Shown here: piece by piece, positions 25,201 to 33,688 of the stretch
Numbering within the stretch: position 1 is the first letter of the stretch
Layout of the letters: each line of letters opens with the position of its first letter
Source: Azospirillum sp. B510
GTDB lineage: Bacteria > Pseudomonadota > Alphaproteobacteria > Azospirillales > Azospirillaceae
Length of the DNA: 64,000 nt
Assembly: GCF_000010725.1 (NCBI RefSeq)
Contig: NC_013854.1
Coordinates: forward strand, 1,269,001-1,333,000
Reading direction: 5' to 3'
The notes under the pieces: generated by a model
The model's database searches: none
What the model saw: the letters and a program-made list of their open reading frames with translations, nothing else
Told to the model about the DNA's origin: nothing
Position numbers and translations under genes: made by a program

Positions 25201-26882
25201 CCTTCGGCGGTCACGAGGCGAAGACGACCGCCGTCCTGGCCCTTTACAGCCGCCAGCCCTGGCTGTTCACCGACGACGACATCGAATTCGTCCAGGCCGT
25301 CGCCAACATCCTTGGTCTGGCGATGGAACGCAGCGCCATACAGGATGCGGTCCGGGCGGCGCGGGACTTCGCCGAGGCGATCGTCGATACCGTGCGCGAG
25401 CCTCTGCTGGTTCTGAACCACGGTCTGGAGGTGATCGCGGCCAGCCAGTCCTTCTACCGCATGTTCGCGACCTCGGCCGACGCAACCCTCGGTCATCGGC
25501 TGAGCGAAATTGCAGGTGCCGCCCTCCACGACGAGACGCTGAGTGCCCGCCTCGCGGAGGTCGCGGCACAGGGAACCTCGCTGGAATCGCTGGAACTGAT
25601 CGCCAATCCCGATGGGGCCGACCCGCGCTCGCTGCTGCTCTACGCCCGCCCGCTCAACCGATCCGAACACCTGATCCTGCTCGGGATCGAGGACGTCACG
25701 GAACGCAATCAGTCGCGGCAGGCGCTTGCCGCGGCCAAGGCGATGGCGGAGCAGGCGAGTGCCGGGAAAACCCGCTTCCTTGCCGCCGCCAGCCACGACC
25801 TGCGCCAGCCGGTGCAGGCCGCGGTCCTGTTCCAGCACCTGCTGTCCACGCAGGATCTGCCGCCGGCGAGCGCGCGGGTCGCCAATAGCCTGGGAAACAC
25901 CCTGACCGCCCTCCAGAGCATGCTGGACGAAATCCTGCATATATCCCGGCTGGACGCCGGGGTGGTCAATGTCAACCCGAAGACCTTTCTGCTCAGTACG
26001 CTTCTGAACCAGCTGGTGGAGGAGTTCTCGCCGCTGGCCGGTGCCGCCGGGCTGAAACTGAAGTCGGTCCGAACCAGCCTTACGGTTCACAGCGATCCCA
26101 AGCTGCTGAGCCGGATCTTGCAGAACCTACTGGCCAATGCCGTCAAGTACACCGATGCCGGGCGCATCCTGATCGGGTGCCGGCGGTCGGCGGACACCGT
26201 CCGCATCCAGGTCTGGGACACCGGCCGGGGGATTCCCGAGGGTCAACTCGCTGCGATCTTCGAGGAATTCCACCAGATCGGCAATCTCGAGCGGGATCGC
26301 CGGCAGGGGCTTGGCCTCGGGTTGTCGATCGTAGACCGCTTGGCGACACTGCTCCAACATCCGATCGCTGTACGCTCGAAGCCCGGCAGCGGATCGGTGT
26401 TCGAGGTCGCCGTTCCCCTCGCCGGGGACGCGGCACGGGTGGAACAGCCCTTTTCCACCACCATCCTGAATGGCGGGAACCGGGACATCCTGGTGATCGA
26501 CGACGATCCGGTGGTGCTGGACAGCCTGTGTCAATATCTCGATCAATACGGTTTCAAGACGACGCCGGCCTCGGACCGCGTCGAGGCGTTGGAACGGTTT
26601 TCCGGACAATCGCCCCCACGCCTGATCATCGCCGACTACCGGCTGCGCAACGACGAGACAGGCGCCGACGTCATCAGGCGCCTGCGGAAGGAATTCGGGG
26701 CGGCGGTGCCGGGGATTATCCTCACCGGGGACACCTCGCCGGATCGGATCCGGGAAGCCAGCCGAAGCGGCTTCATGCTGTTGCACAAGCCGATCTCTCC
26801 GGCCGAGATATCCCTGGCGATCAGCAATGCGTTGACCGACGAAGACAGCCGGCGAGAGATCACCGCACCGGGACTCGGGTGA
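22266..26882 (+). CDS. CheB-CheR-PAS-GAF-histidine kinase-receiver fusion
   Basis: 1538 residues. In order: CheB methylesterase domain (catalytic Ser in VGASAGGLKAI near residue 37, His in VVIQHRTPHNES, Asp in LSGTGADGSIGL); CheR methyltransferase (LMRRIERRMGIHQIGSL, SAM-binding PGCATGEEAYSIAML near 332, ISCRNVLIYIDPS); a long coiled coil (about 665-745, repeats of NEEL/KEEL); PAS; GAF (about 880-1035); PAS; HisKA with catalytic His in AAASHDLRQPVQ near 1177; HATPase_c (NAVKYTDAG, DTGRGIP, GLGLGLSIV); and a C-terminal receiver (ILVIDDDPVVLDS, phospho-Asp in IIADYRLRN near 1456, Lys in LLHKPIS). All catalytic residues look intact. It is cytoplasmic, with no membrane span. Such hybrids probably signal to non-flagellar outputs; the partner is not visible here. 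Confidence 0.92.
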   Translation: MQDPHDRDRATAARSGSAGGPARRHGRSPAALVAVGASAGGLKAITALLNGLPTDSRLAVVVIQHRTPHNESLLIDLLSQSTALPIATAESGMVIEAGHIYIAPAGRILTLSQGAFAIAESPEGRVALPIDAFFSSLGIASQQNAICVVLSGTGADGSIGLKVVKECGGLVVAQDPTTAEFDSMPCKAIATGLVDYVLAPDRMAEAIAAYVRQPYVGEIEENAFPPDSEALDHILGLMEAQSHRDYRAYKTRTLMRRIERRMGIHQIGSLRDYSEFLGTHPAELEQLSRDILISVTRFFRDPDAFALLDETVLTPMVRDREPGRPIRVWVPGCATGEEAYSIAMLLLEACAAANKSCDIKVFGSDVDKHALEVARAGTYPETIAADVSPQRLSRFFTRVDGDYKVTRTLREAVSFALQNMISDPPFSNLDLISCRNVLIYIDPSVQQSILELFHFGLAEGGTLFLGSAEGVNSRGDLFTPLSKKWRLFRKLGHGRRTGMALQTTVGARCGPVLASPVAARVSPAEITRQALLLAYAPAAVLIDLQHRLLYLYGPTGDFLDLPTGELPQDLMAMMRGDLRIKVRAALEQAVASGQRVNVGGIRQKRSGALVLVTVTVTPVSHPRTSERLLLVTFARGPGATAAPAAVTEPEELSEQADLSVAEAMEHELRVTREELSATIQELEASNEALRAANEEILSVNEELQSSGEEMETSKEELQSLNEELSTVNSQLQEKVDELEAITNDLTNLLTSTDIATLFLSPDLRVKRFTAPATRLFSLIPTDIGRPITDVARHFADPALLDDLQAVLASLTPREREVETADGATLLRHVHPYRTQDNRIEGTVITFSDVTPMKRVAATLSRRVRQQRLIADLGRRALEGEEPGLLLHSAAGLIADTFGADRVGIFGPSKDAKGLVLLEGTGWTQPDGVPREIPIDPSTLLGQVFWSKQPLIVGDFAADRRTPGVPSSPEAGIASGVGVAFGGHEAKTTAVLALYSRQPWLFTDDDIEFVQAVANILGLAMERSAIQDAVRAARDFAEAIVDTVREPLLVLNHGLEVIAASQSFYRMFATSADATLGHRLSEIAGAALHDETLSARLAEVAAQGTSLESLELIANPDGADPRSLLLYARPLNRSEHLILLGIEDVTERNQSRQALAAAKAMAEQASAGKTRFLAAASHDLRQPVQAAVLFQHLLSTQDLPPASARVANSLGNTLTALQSMLDEILHISRLDAGVVNVNPKTFLLSTLLNQLVEEFSPLAGAAGLKLKSVRTSLTVHSDPKLLSRILQNLLANAVKYTDAGRILIGCRRSADTVRIQVWDTGRGIPEGQLAAIFEEFHQIGNLERDRRQGLGLGLSIVDRLATLLQHPIAVRSKPGSGSVFEVAVPLAGDAARVEQPFSTTILNGGNRDILVIDDDPVVLDSLCQYLDQYGFKTTPASDRVEALERFSGQSPPRLIIADYRLRNDETGADVIRRLRKEFGAAVPGIILTGDTSPDRIREASRSGFMLLHKPISPAEISLAISNALTDEDSRREITAPGLG

Positions 26883-27169
26883 TACCGGGCCAAGACGGGA
26901 TCTGCGGGAGAGTTGCGTCCTGGGTGCGGTGGAACCGGCCGCTTCGCGATTCCGGGTTCGAGGAGGCCGCCATCATTCCTGCCAGGGAGATCGACCCAGT
27001 GCTTCGCATTTTCGAGGCACATCGGTCCATATGTCGGAATCGCCACGCTTCAAAAAGCTTTTCGACCCCATCTGTTCTTCAGGAGAGACAGGATCGTCTC
27101 TTCGCCGGCGGAAGAAGCGGAGTGCGGACGCATTCCCACCTCGATCCGCTGGACATTGGGAGCACGACG

Positions 27170-27301
27170 ATGCGCCTTCAAATGCCCGTATCCCCCTGGA
27201 TCTCGTCCCCTTGGAGTACTGCCAGGGCATACTTCGTCCCGCCGTTGGTGATCCCGGTCGCCGTCGCAGTGACGGTCGTGCTCTTCGTGCTGCTCCATTG
27301 A
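27170..27301 (+). CDS. Possible small membrane protein (43 aa)
   Basis: A 43-residue frame with GGGAG eight bases before the ATG. The second half is a single membrane span (VIPVAVAVTVVLFVLL). Small single-span proteins of this kind are often missed. No family was recognised. The flanking 300 bp on each side hold no other convincing gene. Confidence 0.4.
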   Translation: MRLQMPVSPWISSPWSTARAYFVPPLVIPVAVAVTVVLFVLLH

Positions 27302-27601
27302 CCTGTAAGCTGAGCCGGATAGGAACTTCGAGAGGGAAATCTTCGACCGGTGCGTTGCCCACGCCACGCTCCGCCCAGATGATTTCAGGATGGAGGACCG
27401 TCTGGAAGCCCATGTCGTCAGGGGTGGCACGGTGCAATCCCACCGCATCACCGTGACCTGCGCACCGACCCATACCGTACGAAGCTATCGCTCGGCACTG
27501 CCCTCCGCCTGGAGTACTCAGTTCAGGAAGGATTTGGCGGACGGGGTGTTCGACTGATCCGCCGATCGGGTCGCGCGGTGCTTCCCGAAGCGGAACTCGC
27601 G
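27302..27601. other. Intergenic; only a weak 55-codon frame
   Basis: 300 bp. A forward frame at 27390-27557 (MEDRLEAHVVRGGTVQSHRI start) has no ribosome site or known relatives. It is noted but not called as a gene. Confidence 0.4.
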
Positions 27602-27898
27602 TCACGGCCGGCGCTCCAGCGTGCCCTGACGGCGGCCGGCACCGTCCCGGATGACCAGTTGGTTCCCGCCGGAACTGAATTCGACGCTGCCGACTTCGCG
27701 TCCGGTGTTGTCGCGCAATACGTGGCTTCCCTTCACGTCCGCCTCGATACGGCCGATTGGCCTGCCGCCGCCGTCGCGGACGATACCCGCGGCATCGACG
27801 TGGCTGCCGGGATCGAAGAGATGCGTGGGGTTGCGCTCATCGGCAGCCGCGGAGACGGAGGCAGCAGAAAGAAGAAGGGCGATGACGACGGGTTTCAT
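27602..27898 (-). CDS. Small secreted protein
   Basis: 98 residues from the ATG at 27898, chosen because it opens a signal peptide (MKPVVIALLLSAASVSAAA); the frame continues upstream but without signal character. The mature part has short repeated turns built on G-R-x-x-G (GGGRPIGRIEADVKG, NTGREVGSVEF, GAGRRQGTLERRP), suggesting a beta-strand repeat fold. It is periplasmic or secreted. No function is known. It sits 119 bp from another reverse-strand small gene. Confidence 0.6.
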   Translation of the reverse strand: MKPVVIALLLSAASVSAAADERNPTHLFDPGSHVDAAGIVRDGGGRPIGRIEADVKGSHVLRDNTGREVGSVEFSSGGNQLVIRDGAGRRQGTLERRP

Positions 27899-28017
27899 GA
27901 GGTCTCCGAGAGGGGCACCGTCCGGGGCGATGCTTCCCCTGATGTGGCTCTGCACCCGACGCTTTGCGAGCATGCTCGTACCGGTTCCGCAACACCGCCG
28001 TTCGCCGAACGAATCGG

Positions 28018-28266
28018 TCAGTTCTGATTGGCGTGGAGGCGTCCCCCGCGCCGGTTCAGGATCGCAGCCAGTTGCGCGGCCTGCGGGAAGGACAGGCCGC
28101 GCCTGACCGCCTCAGCGGTCAGTTCCCCGTTCACCACGGCGGTATCGACAACCATCCAGCCATCGTAGTCGAAGCGGGTTCCGTATTCGATTTCCATCAT
28201 GCAGTGGACATGGGTATGCGCCGGGCCATGGCGAGGGCGCAGAAGAACATTCGCCCTCATCGTCAT
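28018..28266 (-). CDS. Small protein of unknown function
   Basis: 82 residues from the ATG at 28266; a second ATG at 28260 is equally possible. The sequence HTHVHCMMEIEYGTRFDYDG, then WMVVDTAVVNGELTAEAVRR and LSFPQAAQLAAILNRRGG reads as a compact alpha/beta protein with a helical C-terminus. No family was recognised. It is divergent from the antiporter gene at 28363, with 96 bp between. The reading frame stays open far upstream through the antiporter gene, an artefact of GC bias. Confidence 0.45.
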   Translation of the reverse strand: MTMRANVLLRPRHGPAHTHVHCMMEIEYGTRFDYDGWMVVDTAVVNGELTAEAVRRGLSFPQAAQLAAILNRRGGRLHANQN

Positions 28267-28362
28267 CGCACGTCCGTGCGGACCATTCGCCAAACGACCG
28301 CCCATCCGATTGAGCCGGTTCCACTGCCGGCTTCTCCCGTCCGGAACCCGACAAGGAATTGC

Positions 28363-30198
28363 ATGCCACATCAGACGACTCTTATCGCACCGATCGTCAT
28401 CGGCCTGGTGCTTGCCTTCCTGGGCGGGCTTGCGGCCAGCAAGCTCCGGCTGCCTCCCCTGGTCGGCTATCTGCTGGCCGGCGTCGCGGTCGGACCGTTC
28501 ACGCCCGGCCTCGTCGCCGACGAGGGGCTTTCCGCCCAACTGGCGGAGATCGGCATCATCCTCCTGATGTTCGGAGTGGGGCTGCACTTCTCGATCAAGG
28601 ATCTCCTGGCCGTCCGTACCATCGCGATTCCCGGCGCCCTGGTTCAGATCGTGACGGCGACGGCTCTCGGCATCGGCGTCGCCCATTTCTGGGGCTGGCC
28701 GTTCGGAGCGGGGCTGGTGTTCGGACTGGCGCTGTCGGTCGCCAGCACGGTGGTGCTGCTGCGCGCGCTGGAGGAACGCAACATCCTCGACTCGCCGAAC
28801 GGCCGGATCGCCGTCGGCTGGCTCATCGTCGAGGATCTCGCCATGGTGCTGGCGCTGGTGCTGTTGCCGGCACTGGCCGGGGTATTCGGCGGAGGCACGG
28901 GCAGCACAGCGGGCGAGATCGACGGCGGTGCCCTGGCCGTGACCCTGGCGCTGACGCTGGGCAAGGTCGGATTGTTCCTTGCCCTTGTTCTGGTGGTCGG
29001 CACGCGGGCGATCCCGTGGCTTCTGGCCAAGGTGGCCCGGACCGGCTCCCGCGAGCTGTTCACGCTGGCGGTGCTGGCGACCGCGCTCGGCATCGCCTAC
29101 GGATCGGCCGAGCTTTTCGGCGTCTCCTTTGCGCTCGGGGCTTTCTTCGCCGGCGTCGTCCTGAGCGAAAGCGACTTCAGCCATCAGGCCGCGGCCGACG
29201 CCCTGCCGTTCCAGGATGCCTTCGCGGTGCTGTTCTTCATTTCGGTCGGCATGCTATTCGACCCGACGATCCTGATCCGCGAGCCACTTGCCGTGTTCAC
29301 CGTCGTCCTGGTCATCGTCCTCGGCAAATCCTTGGCGGCGTTTTGGATCGTCCTGGCGTTCGGCCATCCAGCATCGACCGCGCTCACGGTCTCGGCCAGT
29401 CTGGCGCAGATCGGCGAGTTCTCCTTCATCCTGGCCGGGCTCGGTGGCACGCTCGGGCTTCTGCCGCCGGAGGGACGCGATCTGATCCTTGCCGGCGCGC
29501 TGTTGTCGATCACCCTGAACCCGCTGGTGTTCGCCGGCCTCGACTGGCTCTCCGACTGGCTGCGCCTGCGGCCGGGAATTCTCGGCCGTCTTGAGCGCCG
29601 GCGTGACGACAGCCTGTCGGCCCTGCCGCCGGCCGACGAGAGCCTGCGGGGTCATGCCGTCATCGTCGGTTACGGGCGGGTGGGCAGCGTTGTCGGCAAG
29701 GGCCTGAAGAGTCAGAAGCTGCCGATCATGGTCATCGACCAGAACCGCCGGCGGGTCGAGGCGCTGCGCGAGCGCGGCGTGCCGGCGGTCTATGGGGACG
29801 CGACGACGCCCGGTGTTCTGGAAGCCGCCGGCATCGGGCGGGCGCGACTGCTGGTGATCGCCACACCCGAAGGCTATCGGACACGACAGGTCCTCGATCT
29901 TGCCCGCCGGATCAACCCCGGCCTCGATACGGCTGTACAGACCCACAGCGAGGCCGAGGTTGCCCATCTGGAACGGCAGGGCGTGGGCGTGGCGATCATG
30001 GGGGAGCGCGAGCTTGCCTTCGGGCTGATGGAGTATGCACTGCGCAGTCTGGGCATTCCGGACAACAGGGCGCGGTGCGTGGTTCAGAGTGTTCGGCTCG
30101 CGGGCGACGGCGGGGTCTATGAGCGGCGGCACGGCAAGCCGCTGTACGGTGCACCGGAACTGCGGCAGCACGATGACGAAACCTCACCGTCCGACTAA
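28363..30198 (+). CDS. Kef/YbaL-type cation:proton antiporter (CPA2) with RCK domain
   Basis: 611 residues from the ATG at 28363. The N-terminal ~390 are about 12 membrane spans of the CPA2 exchanger fold (LGGLAASKLRLPPLVGYLLAG, GIILLMFGVGLHFSIKDLLA). SIKDL, FALGAFFAGVVLSESDFSHQ and QDAFAVLFFISVGMLFDP are family-typical. The C-terminal RCK/TrkA-N domain starts near residue 430 (HAVIVGYGRVGSVVGKGL, MVIDQNRRRVEAL, VYGDATTPGVLEAAG), which binds nucleotide and gates transport. No TrkA-C follows. This is the YbaL/RosB branch rather than glutathione-gated KefC. It probably exports K+ or Na+ in exchange for protons. Confidence 0.9.
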   Translation: MPHQTTLIAPIVIGLVLAFLGGLAASKLRLPPLVGYLLAGVAVGPFTPGLVADEGLSAQLAEIGIILLMFGVGLHFSIKDLLAVRTIAIPGALVQIVTATALGIGVAHFWGWPFGAGLVFGLALSVASTVVLLRALEERNILDSPNGRIAVGWLIVEDLAMVLALVLLPALAGVFGGGTGSTAGEIDGGALAVTLALTLGKVGLFLALVLVVGTRAIPWLLAKVARTGSRELFTLAVLATALGIAYGSAELFGVSFALGAFFAGVVLSESDFSHQAAADALPFQDAFAVLFFISVGMLFDPTILIREPLAVFTVVLVIVLGKSLAAFWIVLAFGHPASTALTVSASLAQIGEFSFILAGLGGTLGLLPPEGRDLILAGALLSITLNPLVFAGLDWLSDWLRLRPGILGRLERRRDDSLSALPPADESLRGHAVIVGYGRVGSVVGKGLKSQKLPIMVIDQNRRRVEALRERGVPAVYGDATTPGVLEAAGIGRARLLVIATPEGYRTRQVLDLARRINPGLDTAVQTHSEAEVAHLERQGVGVAIMGERELAFGLMEYALRSLGIPDNRARCVVQSVRLAGDGGVYERRHGKPLYGAPELRQHDDETSPSD

Positions 30199-30398
30199 TG
30201 CCTATGACCGCTGGACGGAGAATTTGCCTGGGCTTGGTGTCATCCAGCCCCTTTATGCCTGTCCATCGTGGTCATAACGAACGCGGTTCTTCGTGACGTG
30301 AAAATTTTAATCGCAGGATAACTCATCGGTATGAAGGCGATGAATTTTCATACTTCCATCGTATATTATGTATGGCCAGATATTTCCTGGAGCGGAAC

Positions 30399-30806
30399 AT
30401 GCCGTTGCGCGACGAATACACTCTCCATCAATCCGATCTGAGCGCATTCCTGTTCGCTCCGCTCTGGGAAGAGAAGAACGGCACGCCGCTCAGTGTGCTC
30501 TCCGCCCTGGCGCGGCTGGACATCGATCCCTGGGCCGAGGCGGCCCGTCTGGCGGTATTGCCGAAGGACGTCGCGGCGTCGGCGCTTGCTATCATCCTCC
30601 GCCGGCTTCCCATGGAGCAATCGGCGATGCCGGATACCGGTGCGGCAGCTGAACGCGCGGTGACGTTGCTGCCGGCCGGCGGTTCGGAGACGACGGTCGA
30701 GGGGACCGTGGCGCCGCGTCGTGGCAGGCCTACTCTCGGTCAATGGGTTGCGGCGGTGACGGCCTTGGCCCTCTCGGCCTGGATACTGACGGCGTTGTTG
30801 TCTTGA
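30399..30806 (+). CDS. Small tail-anchored protein of unknown function
   Basis: 135 residues from the ATG at 30399, which has CTGGAG about 8 bases upstream; an ATG at 30372 has none. The N-terminal part (EYTLHQSDLSAFLFAPLWEE, LSALARLDIDPWAEAARLA) is soluble and helical. A low-complexity linker is followed by a single C-terminal span (LGQWVAAVTALALSAWILTA), so it would be a tail-anchored inner-membrane protein. No family was recognised. The 170 bp before it are AT-rich and likely hold its promoter. Confidence 0.6.
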   Translation: MPLRDEYTLHQSDLSAFLFAPLWEEKNGTPLSVLSALARLDIDPWAEAARLAVLPKDVAASALAIILRRLPMEQSAMPDTGAAAERAVTLLPAGGSETTVEGTVAPRRGRPTLGQWVAAVTALALSAWILTALLS

Positions 30807-30980
30807 ATTTTCGATCCTAACGCCGCGTGGAGGGTGCCGGAGCACGGTCGGTTTCCCGAACCGAACGGCGGTATGGCCTTGCGCCATCGCAGTCGACCAG
30901 GTGACCGCTTATGGTATCGTCCGCTCTCGTGATCGCCTCTCCCAAGCCCGTCATTATCTCATATCGGACCGCCCGTTTCG

Positions 30981-31586
30981 ATGTGCGATGCCATGGTCAC
31001 ACGCATGCCTACATCCGTGGTGTTGGACGGGATCCTCGGGGACGCTCCCGCGGAGCAGGTCACGTTGGATTGGCTGACCGGACGGCCCGGCGATCGGTCT
31101 TTCGGGATCATCCTCCTTCTTCTAGCGCTGCTCGGCGCACTTCCGGGCGTATCGGTGCTGGCTGGCGTGCTGCTCATGATCGTGGCGTTCCAGATGATGA
31201 TGGATCGGTCCGGCCCCATGTTTCCCCGCCGCATCTCCGGCCGCTACACCGGAACCCGACGGTTCGCGGCGATGATCAGCCGGACGGTTCCGGTGTTGCG
31301 ATACCTGGAACAGTTCATTCGCCCGCGCTGGGCTACCCCGTTCACCGCAACCAAGCGAATGGTGGGAGGTGTCGTCCTGCTGCTCGGTGCGAGCCTCCTC
31401 GTCCCCGTCCCGCTGAGCAATCTGCCCCCTGCCATTCTGATCGTCCTGATCGCCTTCGCCTACCTGGAGGAGGACGGTGCGCTGCTGTGCACGGCACTGG
31501 GTGGAGCCTTCCTACTGTCGGCGATCGCCGTCGGGGCTGCCTGGGAAGCGACAGGCGTCGCCGGCTGGCGTCCAGGCTTTCCGTAG
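30981..31586 (+). CDS. exoD: ExoD-family membrane protein
   Basis: 201 residues; two further ATGs at 30993 and 31005 are alternative starts. The ExoD signature is present: RSFGIILLLLALLGALPGVS, then FQMMMDRSGPMFPRRISGR and a long C-terminal hydrophobic block (VVLLLGASLLVPVPLSNLPP, AILIVLIAFAYLEEDGALL). ExoD proteins are associated with exopolysaccharide production and alkaline tolerance in rhizobia; the mechanism is unknown. It is the last gene before the ISL3 element. Confidence 0.85.
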   Translation: MCDAMVTRMPTSVVLDGILGDAPAEQVTLDWLTGRPGDRSFGIILLLLALLGALPGVSVLAGVLLMIVAFQMMMDRSGPMFPRRISGRYTGTRRFAAMISRTVPVLRYLEQFIRPRWATPFTATKRMVGGVVLLLGASLLVPVPLSNLPPAILIVLIAFAYLEEDGALLCTALGGAFLLSAIAVGAAWEATGVAGWRPGFP

Positions 31587-31651
31587 AAGCCTTCGCTTCC
31601 GTAGAATGCCGGGACGCCAGCCGGGGCCGGCCGCTTTCACCGGTTGTAAAG

Positions 31652-33448
31652 GCCGGATGAAGTTTGGCCCATCCGCATTTTCGGTGCAGGGCAGCAGCCT
31701 GGGCGTGGGCATTCAGGCGGCCTCGAGCATGCGATGGCGCAGCAAGTCGAAACCGCCGCGGCCGTTCATCATGCGCTTGATCGTCTTCAGCCGGCTGATC
31801 TGCCCCTCCACTGGCCCAGTGCTCCACGGCAGGGACAGAGCCGCCCGGACCGCAGCAAGATCGCGCTTCAAGCCATTGGCAAAGCCCGCCAAGGGGGTGC
31901 CCTCCGCCGTCAGCAGCCAGTTGTCCAGTTCTCCGGCTCGTTGTCCTCGGACCATCGCCCGAAAGGCACGGGTCACGGTGATGGTTCGTCCTAGTTCTGG
32001 TGATCGGGCGATCAGGGCCGAGACGAAGGCCTGTTCGGTCGGATCGATCTCCTGCTCGTCGGCGATTACCAACCATGCTGCCCGGCGGCGCGACGGCACC
32101 GGCCATGATGTCGATGCCATGGACGCGGCGCTTCGTACGGCCTGTCGCAGAAGCCTTGCCCAGTCCCGGACTATGCTGCGCTGACCGGTGAAGCCGCGGG
32201 ACCTGATCTCCCGCCAGAGCTGAGCGGCGTTGTGGCAGCCGTCATCCCAGCGTTGCTGCAGGTGATCGAGGAACGGATCAAGCCGGCTCCCCTTGGCCGG
32301 CTGGCGCCATGCCGGCGGCTGCCCGGATCGCAGCCACACCCGCACCGTCTTGCGGTCGAGGTGGAGCGTTTCAGCGATGCGCGTTTGCGACCACCCGCGG
32401 GCTTTCAGCGCGACGACTTCTTCGTAGCGGGCATGGCGAGCGGCATGAATGGCAGCGCTCCGCAGCTCCCGCCGGGTTGGTGGACTGGACTCCTCATCCG
32501 ACCGCGGCGACCGCGGCTCCTGCACGGTTTCTCCTACTGGCCCGGCTTCTCCCACGGGAGAGACAGCCAGCCTGGCGGCGGCCCGAAGGTCGCGGTGATG
32601 GCCGGTGAGGACCTCGCGCAGCGCATCGGTGAGATTGTGCAGAAGATGCCAGCGGTCGGCGACCTGGACGGCGGCGGGAGCACCCTGGCGGACGCCATCG
32701 GCGTAAGCACCGGCACGGTCACGGGCGACGATCTCGACGCCAGGACGGGCTTTCAGCCATGTGGCAACGGTGTCGGCTTGGCGGTCTGGCAGAAGGTCGA
32801 TGGGATGATTTCGCTCGAGATCGACGACGATGGTGCCGTAGCGCTTGCCCCGGCGCCAAGCCCAATCATCGATTCCGATGATGCGGGCTTCGCAGACCGG
32901 CGGCACCGGCTCCGCCCGGATCAAACGCAGCAGCGTGTCGCCGCTGACCGGCATGGCGAGCCGGGTGGACAGCCGGGCGCCGGGATCCCCGCCCGCGCTC
33001 AACGCAATGGTGCGCTGCGCCTCGGCAAGCCGCCGGGTGCGCCTGACCCGAGGCGCCGCCACGGTGGGCAGGCGTTCGGCGAAGATACGGCGGGAACAGT
33101 CCGCCGTCGCACAGCGGAAGCGACGGACCTGCAGACGGAGTTCGCCGATCCGGCCCTGCCAGGGCAGGTCGCCCAGATGTCGGAAGTACCGGCTGTGGAC
33201 GCGCACGGAGGGGCGACGGCACAGCGGACAGCTCGCCTTTGCAGTCCGCACGTGAGCGGTTACGGCGACACGATCCGCCTCGGTGGAAACCTGATCGACG
33301 GCAAGGCCGGCCGGGAGCAACGAAAGCAGGAATTTGGACAAGGGTGCTGGCACTCTGAAAGGAAAATCATTCTCTTTATGTGCTCATTTCGCCTCCCATC
33401 CGCATCGGGGATGCACCGAGAATGCGGATGGACCAGTATTCATCCGGC
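31652..33448 (-). mobile_element. ISL3-family insertion sequence
   Basis: About 1.8 kb bounded by 37-bp imperfect inverted repeats (31652-31688 and 33412-33448, 32 of 37 positions match, outermost GCCGGATGAA). It carries one reverse-strand transposase. The flanking 8-mers differ (TTGTAAAG on the left, GCTGACAG on the right), so the usual 8-bp target duplication is absent. It lies at the boundary between chromosome-like genes and the plasmid-type backbone. Confidence 0.85.
31713..33353 (-). CDS. ISL3-family transposase
   Basis: 546 residues. An N-terminal zinc-finger-like region (CPLCRRPSVRVHSR with C-x-x-C, then RFRCATADCSRRIF) is followed by the DDE core: aspartate in IIGIDDWAWRRGKRYG, aspartate in VQVADRWHLLHNL and glutamate in WSTGPVEGQISRLKTIKRMM. 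A central insertion contains a second HTH-like stretch (GWSQTRIAETLHLDRKTVRV), common in this family. The frame is intact, so it is probably functional. Confidence 0.92.
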   Translation of the reverse strand: MPAPLSKFLLSLLPAGLAVDQVSTEADRVAVTAHVRTAKASCPLCRRPSVRVHSRYFRHLGDLPWQGRIGELRLQVRRFRCATADCSRRIFAERLPTVAAPRVRRTRRLAEAQRTIALSAGGDPGARLSTRLAMPVSGDTLLRLIRAEPVPPVCEARIIGIDDWAWRRGKRYGTIVVDLERNHPIDLLPDRQADTVATWLKARPGVEIVARDRAGAYADGVRQGAPAAVQVADRWHLLHNLTDALREVLTGHHRDLRAAARLAVSPVGEAGPVGETVQEPRSPRSDEESSPPTRRELRSAAIHAARHARYEEVVALKARGWSQTRIAETLHLDRKTVRVWLRSGQPPAWRQPAKGSRLDPFLDHLQQRWDDGCHNAAQLWREIRSRGFTGQRSIVRDWARLLRQAVRSAASMASTSWPVPSRRRAAWLVIADEQEIDPTEQAFVSALIARSPELGRTITVTRAFRAMVRGQRAGELDNWLLTAEGTPLAGFANGLKRDLAAVRAALSLPWSTGPVEGQISRLKTIKRMMNGRGGFDLLRHRMLEAA

Positions 33449-33688
33449 GCTGACAGCCCGTTCCATTTCGACTCGGCGTGGCGCCAGTTGCGCGACGACG
33501 AGCCCAGCGCCTGGGCCGACGCCGTCGCGGTGGACCGTGCGATCCGCACCGGCTTCCGGGGGCTCCGCGGCACGCTCTACCTGCACCGGTCGGCGGCGCC
33601 GCTCGACGCAGCGGACCTGTCGGACGGGACCGATCCAGAGCAGCTCGACCTCTGGCCCAACGAGTGTGAGGGGATGTGCGGGGTCTGA
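33380..33688 (+). pseudogene. Small backbone protein with IS-replaced N-terminus
   Basis: The open frame starts inside the right end of the ISL3 element and continues past its boundary at 33448. The part outside the IS (33449-33688) reads SPFHFDSAWRQLRDDEPSAW, then DRAIRTGFRGLRGTLYLHRS and ends LDLWPNECEGMCGV. That C-terminus looks like a conserved small protein I associate with alphaproteobacterial plasmids and ICEs, of unknown function. The original start has been lost; ATGs at 33422 and 33428 within the IS repeat could serve instead. Whether it is still translated is unknown. Confidence 0.6.

Noticed and set aside
24354..26090. Reverse 578-residue frame inside the signalling gene
   Set aside because: Antisense to PAS, GAF and kinase domains with intact motifs; no domain of its own.
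28267..29184. Long reverse frame through the antiporter gene, continuous with the small gene at 28018
   Set aside because: It is antisense to a well-conserved membrane protein and has the Arg/Gln/Asp-rich composition produced by GC bias; only the 3' 250 bp outside the antiporter look real.
31644..33456. 8-bp target duplication of the ISL3 element
   Set aside because: The flanking 8-mers (TTGTAAAG and GCTGACAG) do not match.
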